Source: Anaspis maculata
Taxonomy: Eukaryota; Arthropoda; Insecta; Coleoptera; Scraptiidae
Direction: 5' to 3'
Assembly (NCBI GenBank): GCA_949128115.1
Contig: OX421962.1
Coordinates: 39,889,745-39,953,744 of the forward strand
Length of the DNA stretch: 64,000 bases
Below, one piece after another: positions 1-12,535 of the stretch (position 1 is the first letter of the stretch; each line of letters begins with the position of its first letter). The notes under the pieces are model-generated. The model saw only the letters and a program-made list of their open reading frames with translations. It was not told the origin of the DNA and did not search any database. Position numbers and translations under genes: made by a program.

Positions 1-1125
1 TTCTTGTTCATCTGTCATCTGTCAAATTTTAAAAAATGTCAAAGATCTAAACTTCACTATTTAATTATCCAAAATCTACCTGATGGATTGGAACCTAACT
101 TGGCAGGAAGCAACACAACCAAAGAATCAAATCAATGCTGCAGTTGGAGTTTCCCATCATTCACAAGACCGGGCGCTATGAATTTTCAATATTTGGCCTG
201 GCCGATTTCAGCCGGGTTTGCCAGTTCGGTCCTTCTATGGTTCGGTCGACTTTTGGCCCGTTTAATTTCCTAAGCAACTAAACCGGTAAGTTTTTGTTAC
301 ATTGACCTAGGTCAAATGACTCAAATGGTTGTATCTACGTCAAAGTGACAAAATGGTGATAGCTGCAGTTCTCGGTGTGTTTTCTTGTATCGTTTGTCGG
401 TGCGTTTTCTTGTATCGTTTGAGGCAACAGTGCGCCCCGATACCTACTTTGTGTCTCCAAGTATCGTTTTGGGTCTCCGTAAATACCCCCTTGTGTTTTC
501 TGTAGCTATAACAACTTCAGTATGCCCATCCCGTTGGCGTATACATTCAAGCTGTAATGTGTGCAATTCTCTTGTACGATTCGGTACCAGGGCCCCATGG
601 TGTCTTATTCCTGACGCTGTTTAAAGCCCTGACGGGGCCCCCACTTGTGACCATCAGATTTTGCCGTTTCAGGCCAGAGCAACGCCTTCGTGTCTCCTTG
701 GGTTGGTTAAAGTTTTATAGGTTCCCTGGTGTCTACTGGTGTCTCTTGGAGCCTCACTGAGTCCCTCTTTCGTTTGGGGTTCTGAAGTGTAAATAATAAG
801 AACTTTGCCCCAGGTATTCAACCCGTGAACAATTTTCATCATTTTTTTCTGCGTAACTGCTTCCCAAAAATCTTCCAACAATTTTGTTTTAAATTTCCCG
901 AGAATTTCCCTGTTGAGAATGTAAAACCGGCCTGGGTTATCGAGACCGGACTCAAATTATGGAACTCAAAATGAAGCCCTTATTGAGGAAAATATCTCAG
1001 TTCTTCAATCTTTTTCTCAAATTCTAACTTCTTACTCGAAGAGACGTCTCATACAAAAATTTCCATCCGTTCCTTTGCTACTCGTGGGGGGAGTTCTGGG
1101 GTGACACAACCGATTTTTTTATATC
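1..1125 (+). mobile_element. Same repeat family, truncated by the window edge
   Basis: Positions 10-190 match 38790-38960 (TGTCATCTGTCAAAT, CTGATGGATTGG-like blocks), and 890-1122 match 39680-39780 and 40200-40315, ending GGGGTGACACAACCGATTTTT. The middle (about 200-880) has no partner at 38-40 kb. Confidence 0.65.
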
Positions 1126-3372
1126 CCTATTGTTTTTCTCTCTGTTTTTTTTTCTTCTCTTTTCGTCCTTTATATTCAATTGTATAGATTTGTTTCGGTA
1201 CCGACCAGGTATACTTGGTGGTATGTCCCCCTATTTCTTAGTTGTGTTTGTTGTCAATTTTTAACCTGGGTTGTTGTAAATCTTGAGGAAGGATTAAAGA
1301 AACAATTCGAAATGCGGGCACAAAGTAAATTTTGTGCTATTAATTGTCCTGTTACCGAAACAAACCTATACAATTGAATTTTTTACATTGTTTATATTTC
1401 TAGGCTTCCTATTCTTCTTGCCTTCCTATTTTCTATAATCCTACTACTAGTGAAGCCAAGCGAAGCTAAATCTTGTATTGTCAAGGTCTGATTTGAGAGT
1501 GAGGCATCTTTTGGGGCTATAAATTGGAGGCTTTGGCAGTGAATATAGTGGTGCGACACACTTCTCAGAATCGTACTTCAAACATCTTCAACCAGATTGA
1601 AGTCCGGCGTATGGGTAGGCCGCAGTATAATATCGAGATGTGGTGTTGTTTTAGAAAGTGTGATTGTCTGCTATTCGACCAGTAGTCACATCTGGGTGTG
1701 CAGAGAGACCATAGACGAGGTGCACAGGAGTCCAGCATCCAACGACAATAAGTAGCCGCAGTCTCCTCCGCTGCTCCGTTCTCCCGTCTTCAAAGAACGC
1801 CGTGCCGCCGTGCCCCCAGCCAGTGTTCAATTCACAGAAACAATAGAATAGCGTTGAAAAACTCAGTGGATTGGGTAATAGCTTGTTCCTTTCGGCAGGC
1901 ACAAATCTGCCTTCTATACTACCCAATTTCATAGTTTAGCGAACAAAACAATAGCAAACTGACAAATAGGCACGCGGCCCTAAACCGTAGAGCCGAGCAG
2001 ACTTCCTTTCAGATGCACGGCAAGGTGGTGGCTGCGTTATTTATGGCGCTAATAACAAGCTGCCACGTACTCTGACACTTTCCTGCCGATAAGAGTCCTG
2101 CTGTATTCATGTGGGTGTTCCGCAGAAGGAGGACGAGGAGGACGAGGACTGAGGAAAACAGCACATGTCGCTCGTAGGTATAACTTCCAAGGGTTTATCG
2201 TGGTTACGACCGACCGGATATACAACTATTACAGAGTGATATCCGAGCTCTGTGTTCCTGATTTCACCAGCGCGACCTATTTTCTACGGGTAGTTTATTT
2301 GCATTATATCTCCAGTAAAGAGCAGCCAAAATGGGTGCACCACTGCCATACACACTGCGACCTCTTTTATGGTCACCTCGTATTTAATATTCTTCCAGAC
2401 TCGTTATATTCCTATATGATGATACGGTTTGTTTATGTTTTGCATAAATTTCCATAATAACAATTTGCATTTACGTTATGGTAATGTTCACTGCATTAAC
2501 TGGTGCGAATTTAATTTCGCTAAAGACCCGCAACGTCACTTACATCTGAAGGATAGAAACTAGAAACTGGTATTTGGTATGGCGGATGACAATACACATA
2601 ATACCTTACGCCACCGCCGCAGACAAATGCTCTGTTATTGTGTTACTGAACGTATCTCCTTATTGTTGCAAAATTATTTGATATAACATGATGCTCTAAA
2701 AACTTTGCGAGCACTCAAACAATCCGATGTTGCTAAATGAAATGCGAGACAAGGAGGGAGGTGAGCGAACAAATTTAACCAGGAATAGCCCCCAATAAAA
2801 TTTTGTCCACTTAATATCAACTTTTTTCAAGTTAAAGTTCTATTAAAAGGGTGTCTGGCATAGGACATGGGTGTAAATCCGTTTGATTACGGAACTTTTG
2901 TCGGTTTTTTTCACCTGGTTCAGGAGAAACGTTATATCGATACCTCCTAAACAGTTTTTTTTTCCAATTCAAACCAATCTCGCGTAGTTACACCCTGTAC
3001 CCTATCACCCTAATCTCAAAAAGCAGCTTTTTGGCTTTGCAGTGATAACTTTTTTGATTTTCACTATTTGTTGCTTATGTTAGCCGTTGAGTGAAAAATT
3101 AGAAGAGCCGCTACCAGTGATATTTTTGACATTGATGATGATGGTTTTGACAAGACATTTGCTTGCTGTGATCTACATGGTGAGGTGAGAACTGTGGCTT
3201 AATCCTGTAGAATTTTCAAGAAATGGAGGCTAAACTGACACCGGAACAAAGTCCTTTCAGTACTTCACTATTTATATTATAAACGATTCCTATACAGCTG
3301 GTTTCAGAAGTTGCTTGAAGAGTGGCACTTGCCATGGCGCCTCTTTATATTTTGAAATGCAAGTCGGCCATG
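1126..3372. other. No gene seen (2.2 kb)
   Basis: AT-rich, short chance frames only. A transposon-like TTACACCCTGTACCC lies at about 2988. 2090-2150 has a GAGGACGAGGA run. Confidence 0.5.
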
Positions 3373-3880
3373 TCAGGCAAAGCCAGGCGTCAAGGTTCCT
3401 GAGACCGAGGATATGCCAATATGAGAGTCAAACGTCGAACACAACGCTATTTTTATTGTCTTGGAGGTACTTCCACGTTTCTTGAACCACAAGAACGGAG
3501 ATTTGTCTTCTGTCAGCTTGTGCAATGGTTTGACAGTGTCGGCAAACTTTCCCACAAATCGTCTGTAGTAGACTATATCGGGCGTTTTCCATTTACCGAC
3601 ACAAGTCGACTTGTGTCGACACAAATCGACACAAATGCGTTCCATTTGATCTGTGTTCCTTTGTCTCATCGACACAAGCTAACACAAGCTGACACAAACC
3701 GACACAAATGTTCTAAATGGAAAGCGCACATCTATTACCCAAGAAAACTTCTGACCTCGTGTAGATTCTCCGGTCGTGGTCACTCCTTGATAGCATACAA
3801 CTTTCCAGGATCAGTTTCGATTTTTTGATTCATTTTCAAAAACGTGACCTCTGCTTCTGAAACAGTCAAAAGTTGTCCAT
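3373..3880 (-). pseudogene. Gypsy-type LTR retrotransposon pol fragment, interrupted
   Basis: The minus strand shows TDPGKLYAIKE and EVRSFLG (about 3800-3740), then after an insert of about 150 bp YYRRFVGKFADTVKPLHKLTED and FLWFKK (about 3590-3470). This is the RT connection and start of RNase H in Gypsy pol. Stops and a frameshift after FLWFKK end it. No LTR of its own is visible nearby. Confidence 0.85.
3582..3733. mobile_element. Small MITE with internal GACACAA minisatellite inside Gypsy pol
   Basis: Ends are GGGCGTTTTCCATTTA and the near-complement TAAATGGAAAGCGC. Between them are about eight imperfect GACACAA/GACTTGTGTC units, partly palindromic. It splits FLG from YYRRF in the pol fragment. 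The exact target duplication is unclear. Confidence 0.65.
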
Positions 3881-4049
3881 GTTAATTAGCGTCTTCGCCA
3901 TGAGTATTTCAGTAGCAGCTATATCGATTCCAGGAGCCAAATCATCCAACTCGACAACCCACTTCAGTGATAATTTGCGGTTTTAAGATCACCACAGCCA
4001 ATTAAATAAGAATAATCGAAAAAAAACTAGGCGGATATTGTGAAACAAC

Positions 4050-5490
4050 AATATAGTGGGGGCACTAGGTGAATGAACCTTGCAAATGGTGATGAAAGCA
4101 TGAAATTTGATACACGTACTCAGAATGAGCACCTCTCTTAGACAAGAGGTGGAGCCACGCCGAATTTTCACCGGAAGGGGGCTCGGGGGGCTCCTGAAAG
4201 TTGAAGGTGCTAGGGCTCCCACCAAACCGCTTATCAGTTCGTTTTATTAATTAAAAAGGAAACTCATGAATATATCGTAAAAATTGATGACGTTTATCGC
4301 CTTGTCCCGGGAATTTTTCATGATGAAAAAAAATAAGTTCTTCGGCAGAACACACAAATTGGTTTTATTTTATTTTCACCTACAAAGAATTGATAAGGAG
4401 ATGTGCAACACGTTGATTCCCACAAATTCGTATCCTCTGAATTCGTTTGTGGAGTCAAAATTTTGATGGTGTATCTTCTTGAAGAGGGCCATTCCAAAGA
4501 GTAAGCTATTTCCAACATCAAGTTCAAACAGAATTTTTCCAATGTTCTGAATCGAAATTACTGAATTCCTTCCAGCAATGCATACCCTGAACCCTTCTTT
4601 GGAAGTACCGCGTGCGATTGAACGTGGAGTAAGTCCTGAAACACTATCAGAATTTTTCTTCTGTGATGCTACTATCCACTCTCGACCGGGGCAATTAGGT
4701 TCCTACACAGCATGCGCGGAGTGTATACACGTTATTTCAATATTATGACACAATTTCAATCATAAAAAATTTGACTGAACCGAGAAAATACCCTGCATCG
4801 TGTATACACTCCGCGCACGCTGTGTAGGAACCCAATTGCCCCGGTCGAGAGTGGATAGTAGTATCACAGAAGAAAAATTCTGATAGTGTTTCAGGACTTA
4901 CTCCACGTTCAATCGCACGCGGTACTTCCAAAGAAGGGTTCAGGGTATGCATTGCTGGAAGGAATTCAGTAATTTCGATTCAGAACATTGGAAAAATTCT
5001 GTTTGAACTTAGTGTTGAAAATAGCTTACTCTTTGGAATGGCCCTCTTCAAGAAGATACACCATCAAAATTTTGACTCCACAAACGAATTCAGAGGATAC
5101 GAATTTGTGGGAATCAACGTGTTGCATATCTCCTTATCAATTCTTTGTGGGTGAAAATGAAATAAAACCAATTTGTGTGTTCTGCCGAAGAACTTATTTT
5201 TTTTCATCATGAAAAATTCCCGGGACAAGGCGATAAACGTCGTCAATTTTTTTCGATATATTCATGAGTTTCTTTTTCAATTGATAAAACGAACTGATAA
5301 GCGGTTTGGTGGGAGCCCTAGCACCTTCAACTTTCAGGAGCCCCCCGAGCCCCCTTCCGGTGGAAATTTGGCGTGGCTCCACCTCTTATTTGAAAAAGGG
5401 GCTCATTTTGAGTACGTGTACCGAATTTCATGCTTTCATCACCATTTGCAAGGTTCATCCCGATTTTGGCTCTTAGCGCTCGCACTAATA
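4050..5490. mobile_element. Foldback 1, about 1.44 kb
   Basis: Inverted arms are about 4070-4731 and 4799-5465, closing on ATACACTCCGCGC-type sequence with a 67-nt centre. Each arm carries a G-rich block (GGGGGCTCGGGGGGCTCC), then TGAAAGTTGAAGGTGC, then a TTCATGATGAAAAAAA block. Foldbacks 2 and 3 have these in the same order. Apparent open frames (such as 4318-4542 and 4988-5212) are mirror images of the same arm and are not genes. Confidence 0.85.
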
Positions 5491-5659
5491 GGTTTGATAA
5501 GTTTCACGGCTGTAAAAACATTCCCCGGTAGCTTTATTATTCGGTATTTTGAAACCCACTGGAAATTAACCATCAACATGATGGTATTTTCCAGATCTTT
5601 TTACAGCGCGGCGCGGCATCATGCGCAATATTGTTTTCAGCCGCATTTCCGTAATGTGC

Positions 5660-6069
5660 TATCATCTTGGCCGCCATATTGAAATTTCTTGCTAGTGGAA
5701 CGATTTTTATGGAACTTGAAACTTACCTTGTCACGTATGATATTTCTTATTTTCAAGCTGAATTTCATGATTTCGCTGCCATCCTGGCCGCTATATTGAA
5801 ATCTGTTATCATTGGAGGGATTGTCAAGAAACTTGGAACTTACTCTTGTCTTGTATAAACATTCTTATTTCCAAGCTGAATTTCATGATTTGACCGCCAT
5901 ATTGAAATTTCCCATTGGTGGAACGATTGTCATGAAACGTGAAACTTATTCTTGTCTCGTATGAACATTTGATTTTCAAGCTGGACTTCATTCCTATCAT
6001 AATGATAGACCTGGCACTAAGAAAATGCGCTATTGAGACCCACGCACGTGAGGGCGTATTCACTTGTTT
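5660..6069 (+). mobile_element. Helentron-like (HINE) element C, 5'-truncated
   Basis: Three reverse-oriented units of the same 118-bp repeat seen in element A (GGCCGCCATATTG-type at about 5670, 5787, 5893), then GAAAATGCGCTA (6021-6032), hairpin CCACGCACGTGAGG and TATTCACTTGTTT. The other end is not visible. Confidence 0.65.
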
Positions 6070-6084
6070 TCTTGTTCATGGTGT

Positions 6085-6132
6085 AATACCGAAGGAACAA
6101 TAAATATATTGAATTGAATATTGAATTGAATA
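6085..6132 (+). repeat. Retroposon-like tail (ATTGA)n
   Basis: AACAATAAATATATTGAATTG, then further TTGAA units, right after HINE C. Typical of LINE 3' tails, but no coding part is attached. Confidence 0.35.
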
Positions 6133-7368
6133 GTTCTTGGGCGGTATAGTTATCTAATAGCGTTTTTGAGTCGCTAGAGCCGAGCCGGTTCTAAAAAATT
6201 GTTTTTGGGAATAGAATTCAATTCCCTTTAATTCGATGTGTGACAAAGTGGTGGTGTCTTGTTAAATTTTAAAGTTGGAGTGGGGGAGAGCAAAGCAAAG
6301 GGGTGAATTTGGGTAGCACTTTTCTCACTAAAAATTTTCTTTTCCAATGCTATAGGCGATTGACCTTATTGGGGAAAATGGCTGATTCGTAGAGGACGAT
6401 TTAGGGAGTTAATTGTTAGAAAAGGTGTAAGTTGCCGACCGGCAACGTCGGCAGTTACGTCAATTGGAGGCACGTCAAAACTGTCATTTTGCTGTCTTGT
6501 CAATGCACTGCCGCAATTTTTTTTGTTCCTGTGAACCCTTAGGCACCGCAGGCTCCTTTATTGGGCCTTACATCGATGACCAGTGTCGTCGCCGTCGTCG
6601 CAGACAGACCTTTCTCTGCATAGCAACAGCGACTGTGGATCGAGTCCTCCGCACACACCAACTGTTGGCACGCCAGAAAAGGTCACCGCTTGGGCTGGCT
6701 GCGTTGTCAGTCTCCTTTTTCTCAAGATTTTCTGCTTAAACCCCACATGGAGATCCGCATTCTATATTTTACAGTTCGCTACCATTGTAATTGGGACGCA
6801 AAAGTGTGTTGTGTCCCCGCACTGACATCAAGGTTAAGGCTCGCTTTGTGACCCATTTGAGATTGGGGGATCAATCAGCAGGCAATAAATGGCAGAAGTG
6901 GCACTCTCGCCACTGCGCTACTGGTAATGCAGCATATCATGCTTGCATCTGCCTGCGGAAGGTGTAATGTAACAGCCACCAGTCGCAATTTTTCCACCGC
7001 ACCTGCCATGTAATGCATTGCTGATAGCGCAATCTTCCAGCCTCTCACCTCTGGAACTATACTATAGAGGACTATACTATACTATACTGGATCTACTACT
7101 AGCCTGCTAAATACGCCAACCACAAGATCAAATACGGGACACAACAACAAACCCCCTTTTACATCATTCCTACTTGTCAAATTTCATGTTATTGATGTGG
7201 GTATTGCAGGTATCCACTAGTACCCACCTAGGCTACTAGACGTCGGAGTATGTGTTTCTCCCAAAAACGTCCTCGACGATCAAGTACCGAGCTCTACACC
7301 AGGTGGCGTTTTTTAAATGTAAATCGCCTATATCCAGCATGACGCTGATTGAATTGAGGAGAATGAAG
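6133..7368. other. No gene seen (1.2 kb)
   Basis: A GTCGTCGCCGTCG run at about 6586-6600 makes Arg-rich chance frames; splicing or conservation evidence is absent. Short ACTATACTAT repeats at 7060-7088. Confidence 0.45.
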
Positions 7369-7376
7369 GGGTTGAG

Positions 7377-8082
7377 CATGGGCGCCCGGAGGGGGAGGCA
7401 AGGGGGGGCACTTGCCCCCCCCTGGCTCCAGGGCAGCTGAATAAATTCTTCCTTACGAAAAAAAATTAAAAATCGAGAAAGGAAAAAAAATTCATTTTTG
7501 AAAGAAAAAACTTTGAGAAGGTAATTTACATTTTTTTGGATTGTTAGAGCAATTTGAAATTTCATTAGGCTTCTACCTAAATTAGATAGCTACCCGTAAA
7601 GTCATAAAATAGGTAGATAGGTAGGTAGGTAGGTAACGATCTGCAATTTGTGCATTCCAGCTACCAGCTCCACTGCCCAATATAGGGTGAAATGATTATG
7701 TTGAGGTAACAATTGACCTCTATATCAATCATGGCAATAATTGAAATTTTCTAAACCTCTGGTTTAAAACACTAGGGGTTTTTTCAAGATAATGAACGAG
7801 TGTAACTATTGACCTGGCTATTTTGAAGTGAATTTTTATACATTTTGTACAAAATTACAAATTTTAATAAATTTCTCTAAAGTTAAGTTCAATTTTCAAA
7901 TATATTTCCTTATTTTTCGCACAATAATTATTATCACCATTATTATTATTATTATTATTCGAAAAAATTTTCGCCTGCGGCGCTAATCTAAACGACTTCG
8001 CAAATTAGGCCAGGTAGGTATGTGACGTTCTCTAACTAAAGCTATTTGCCCCCCCCTGACAAAAATCCTGCGGGCGCCCATG
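7377..8082. mobile_element. Non-autonomous hAT-type element, 706 bp
   Basis: Ends are CATGGGCGCCCG and its complement, with G-rich subterminal runs on both sides. GGGTTGAG is duplicated exactly at 7369-7376 and 8083-8090, the 8-bp size typical of hAT. The inside has TAGG repeats (7610-7634) and a TTA run (about 7943-7960) but no transposase. Confidence 0.88.
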
Positions 8083-8090
8083 GGGTTGAG

Positions 8091-8872
8091 AATATAAAAT
8101 GGGACAGTCAGAGAATTTTACGAAGAAGGGGGGTGAGGTTATAAATTGAAAAATATTTTTTTCCAGAAATATAATGTATGTTCCATCAGATGTCTTTCTT
8201 GATATGAAAATCGATCTGTCTTAGCTTTTTTCAAAAAGATTTAGTAAAATGCCCGAAAACCCCCTTGTTGTGTTTTCGTTGGGCCATCCTGTATAAAAGA
8301 AGACATCTTCGAACGTATTTTGAAATGTACTTGATTCATAACTATGAAAAGCTCCACTTATTCCAAGAATGACTAGGTATAGCACGCACCCACATTTTCT
8401 TCACAAGAAAGATTGCGCTTGTTCAAAAAATTTTAATAAAAATCGTAATAACTGTTTTTTTTTAAACTGTTGAGAAAGTCTGTTGAAAATAGACGCTAAC
8501 GCTGCCCAAAACTTTTATTCAAGTTTGATGGCACGATAAACTAAGAGCTCCAGCACATCAATTTCCACTTTGGCGAAACTATTTCCCACATCCGCCATAG
8601 CCAACAATGCATCCATTCTCTCCGTTCGTTCTACATTATGAGGTAAAACTCGCCATAAATTTTAGTTGTTCAAATTTTATTAATCTAATATAACCGAATA
8701 ATTAGCAATTCCAGTAACCAGTGATATATTAGTTTTCATTAGCATGCCATTGCACTTGCTAATATTGTTTGTTTTACATTGCCGACTTTTATTCAACATT
8801 CCTGGACATTCCCTACAACTCATCAACATTACCATTGATTATTACGTATACCATTTTTGCGTATTACAATAG
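8091..8872. other. No gene seen (0.8 kb)
   Basis: AT-rich. CATCCTGTATAAAAG at about 8287 hints at another degraded DNA element. Confidence 0.45.
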
Positions 8873-9023
8873 TATATTATATACCAAGGTTGAGAAGTGA
8901 GCTATTATAGCGTGAGCACAGTCTAAATCCCGAGCCGCGTAGCGGCGAGGGAGATATGTGCGAAGGCTATAATAGCCTTCTCAAGCGCGGTTTATATACG
9001 ATTTTTTTCACTACTAGCAAAGT
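8873..9023 (+). mobile_element. Second copy of the hairpin MITE
   Basis: Same order: AGTATATTATATACC, AAGGTTGAGAA, a hairpin whose stem holds GCTATTATAGC, then GGTTTATATA and TTTCACTACTAGC. It is in opposite orientation to the copy at 10978-11184. Confidence 0.7.
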
Positions 9024-10364
9024 AGATCCGATTTGTGAAGTTCTAAAATTTTATAAAAAACGCTCCGCATTAATTGTAGATGTCACTCAAAACCAAGTAG
9101 GCTTTCGAGCATTTTGTGAGTTTTCAACTTCAAATGATATTCGCCGGGATGATGATAATGATCGAAGGTCGCGAGGCACCTTTTGAATTGTGTGAGGCAG
9201 CAGATAAGGTCACCAATGACCTACTGTCAGCAAAACAGAGAACGGTGATGATTCGGCATCAATACAATGAAACATACATTATACTAATGTATCGAATCTT
9301 TGAAGCGCATGCGCACGGTGCAGAACGCACCACTTTCCTCATTTTCATAAGTTGTTTTCTGCATCAACCGTTGTTCTGTCCCGAACAAAGTGCATGGCTA
9401 CACTACAAGCTAGAACTGTTGAAACGTGTTGGTTGCTGATTTCTTTGTTTCGATAAGGTAGGTGGCCCTATTTTGTTCACCGTTATATTCACCAACGAAT
9501 TCAAGAGTCTGATTATTGCACAGTCGAATTTGGGTTTGATACATCAATAGAACTCGGCAAAAGGCTTGGCAAGGGGAAGTTTCTTACTGAAAAACTGGTA
9601 AATTTTGCACTCTGAGTCCATTTACATAATTATTCATGTATTTTGTCTTTTTAGGAATACTACAGCGAACAAGCAAAGGAGGGAAGTTGCATGTGAAATA
9701 CTGTAACTTGGGAAGTATTTTCAAAAAACCCGTAGAGAAGCATATTGAGTTGAGGTGCCAAAATCGAAACAAACATCCAAGAAATTTTCTTGACCAAAAA
9801 AACAATTTGGTATGGTTACAATGTTCATTTTCATTCCGGTAATAAATAATAATAATTTCTTTTTCCAGTTCCAGATGAAGACGCCGAATTGCTACCAGGT
9901 CTTCGAAACTCTATAAGCTGTCAACCAATAAGCTTGATAGTTACTGGAAGGCGTGCTGACAATTTCGCATAGATGAGATCAGAAAAATGGACACAAGGGC
10001 GGAAATCTTTAACAGATGGCCTTCTCATCAAACGCGTACTAGATACAAACTGGTAGGTACCCATGTGGTAATAAAATATTTATCATTCTTAGACACCTAG
10101 CGTGTACCTAAAGTCTATTTTCATAATCAGAAACAGCGAAATTTTCATACCCAAGTATCACTTCCATTTTCAGAAAACGTATAAACGCGCAAAACCTGAT
10201 TGATATTCTTTGTTCTGTTTTTAGATTGACATGGATTATGATGTCTACACGACGGGAGACATTTTCTATCGAACTGGGACGCCAGTATAGGGAAAAGCTT
10301 TTGTATTTTCTTCTATTTTGTTCTGGTCCTTTATTGAGATTTTTTCACAAAATCAGTTATAGTA
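9024..10364. other. No recognisable gene (1.3 kb)
   Basis: Contains open frames of 107 codons (9116-9439) and 95 codons (10226-10513, running into foldback 2). Neither resembles a known family and both abut repeats. Confidence 0.4.
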
Positions 10365-12408
10365 CGGTGGTTAAGCGCCAAAAAAAGCTCGAACTATGCA
10401 TTTTGAGCTTAAGCAATGCGCTTTTGGGGTTCGATTGGGGATACCCAAACCTTAATTTCAAGAGTTGGAGACATCGGTGCACTCGATGCGGAGGGGGTCT
10501 GGGGGGCCCTTGAAAGTTGAAGGTGCGAGGCTTCCCATCAAATCACCATACCACCACGTAATTCCTACTTGGATGTCATCAAACGACTCTAACCTACACA
10601 TTGACAACATTTGTTACCATGTCCCAACAGTTCTTCACACTGAAAAAAATTAATTCTTATGACAGATCGGAAAAAACTGTTTTCCTCAATTCTTCATCCC
10701 CACAACGAATAAACTGCCAAGTTTGGTGTCATTTTAAAGTAAACGGCATCCTCTGATTTCATTCACTGAGTTAAAATGTTTGTGAGACCACCGTGCAAAG
10801 AATGGCACGCCAAGAAGTGAGCATTTTTGAGCACCTCATTTAACAGTAGTTTCTTGGCTGATACCAATCGATATGATTGATAATTTTGTCATGGATCAAT
10901 AACTTGAACTCTTTTGTAACGGTAATGCATGTGAATGAAACTCGACACGAGCGTGGAGGCCTGGAAAAAATATTTTTTTCACTACTAGCCGTGAAGTACA
11001 TCATTATTAACCTGTTCCTCAACTGGGATGGCGATTTTCAAGTAGTTAAAAAAATTCTATATAAACCACGGTCGAGAAAATTATTATAGCTTCAGCGCCT
11101 CATATCCCTCAGCTGCGCTTCGGGATCTAAACTGGCGCTTCAGCTATAATAATACTTTCTCAACCTTGGTATATAATATACTATTTCTCCAGCGGTCAAA
11201 TTTATTTCACGCCTACTGAGCGTTAGTTTGTTGGGCTCAGGCAGGCAGCGTTTGGATAGGTTTGGAGACAAAATTTTCATATCTGTCTATGAAGCTGAGT
11301 AGCATAATTCTGGAAACTGATCTGAGAATCATCAAAGATTATTTTGACGGTCACTAGGTACCCCCATCGGGATTAACTGCACAGAGATCATGGCTGACGA
11401 CGGAGGGCATTCAACTTTTAAAGTGTTATTTTCTTTTTTCCTCTACCAACCTTCGAGGTTGTTATCATTTTGTACGTGTAAGTTTCCTTATGTTTGGAGA
11501 AGAAATAATTTTATAAAAACAACCGTGAAAATGACTGTCAGAGTGGCAGAGAAAAAGATCTTGGGCGTTGAATTCCCTTCGCCGTTAGCCATCACTTCTG
11601 CAGTTAACCCCCATGTGGGTACTGACCGGTAAAACAATCATTGATGATTCATAAATCAATTTCCAAAATTAAACTGCTCAAATTTCCAGATAGATATGAA
11701 AATTTTGCTTCCAAAGCTATCCAAACGCTCCCTACCTTAGCCCTGCGAGCTGACGCTCAGTAGGCGTGAAAAAAAATTCGACCGCTGGAGAAATTTTTTT
11801 TTACCAGGCCTTCACGCTCGTGTCAAGTTTCATGCACATGCATTATCGTTACAAAAGAGTTCAAGTTATTGATCCATGACCAAATTATCAATCATATCGA
11901 TTGGTAACAGCCAAGAAACTACTGTTAAATGAGGTGCTTGAAAATGCTCACTTCTTGGCGTGCCATTCTTTGCACGGTGGTCTCACAAACATTTTGACTC
12001 GGTGAATGGAATCAGAGGATGCCGTTTACTCAAAAATGACACCACACTTGGCAGTTTATTCGTTGTGGGGATGAAGAATTGAGAAAAACTGTTTTTTCCG
12101 ATCTGTCATAAGAATTTTTTTTTTTCAGTGTGAAGAACTATTTGGACGTGGTAACAAATGTTGTCAATGTACAGGTTAGAGTTGTTTGATGGCCTCCCAG
12201 TAGGAATTACGTGGTGGTATGGTGATTTGGTGGGAAGCCTCGCACCTTCAACTTTCAAGGGCCCCCCAGACCCCCTCCGCATCGAGTGCACCGATGTCTC
12301 CAACTCTTGAAATTAAAGTTGAGGGACCCCCAATCAAACCCCAAAAGCGCATTGCTTAAGCTCAAAATGCATAGTTAGAACGCTTAACCACCGGACTATT
12401 AGTTTGTT
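10365..12408. mobile_element. Foldback 2, about 2 kb
   Basis: Arms about 10365-11330 and 11680-12408, strongly similar over 600 bp and more. The G-rich block (GGGGGTCTGGGGGGCCC) is followed by TTGAAAGTTGAAGGTGC and a TTCACACTGAAAAAAA block. The left arm carries an extra piece of about 205 bp (10978-11184) that is absent from the right arm. Confidence 0.85.
10978..11184 (-). mobile_element. Hairpin MITE inserted in foldback 2
   Basis: On the minus strand it starts AGTATATTATATACC then AAGGTTGAGAA, contains a hairpin with TATTATAGC at both feet, then GGTTTATATA, and ends ACTAGTAGTGAAA-like. It is missing from the partner arm. TATTT occurs on both sides and may be the target duplication. Confidence 0.7.
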
Positions 12409-12535
12409 CTTTCAAGCTCATATTCTATGTAATTCTTCAAAAAATTAAAAATGTGAGGAAATTTTTTTGAGTTTGTACCTATTATTATAGCTTGGTACCT
12501 ACGTGTATTTATTATTATATGTAACTATATGCCTA

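Noticed and set aside
3421..3828. 135-codon plus-strand frame
   Set aside because: It is the antisense of the Gypsy pol fragment and the GACACAA repeat.
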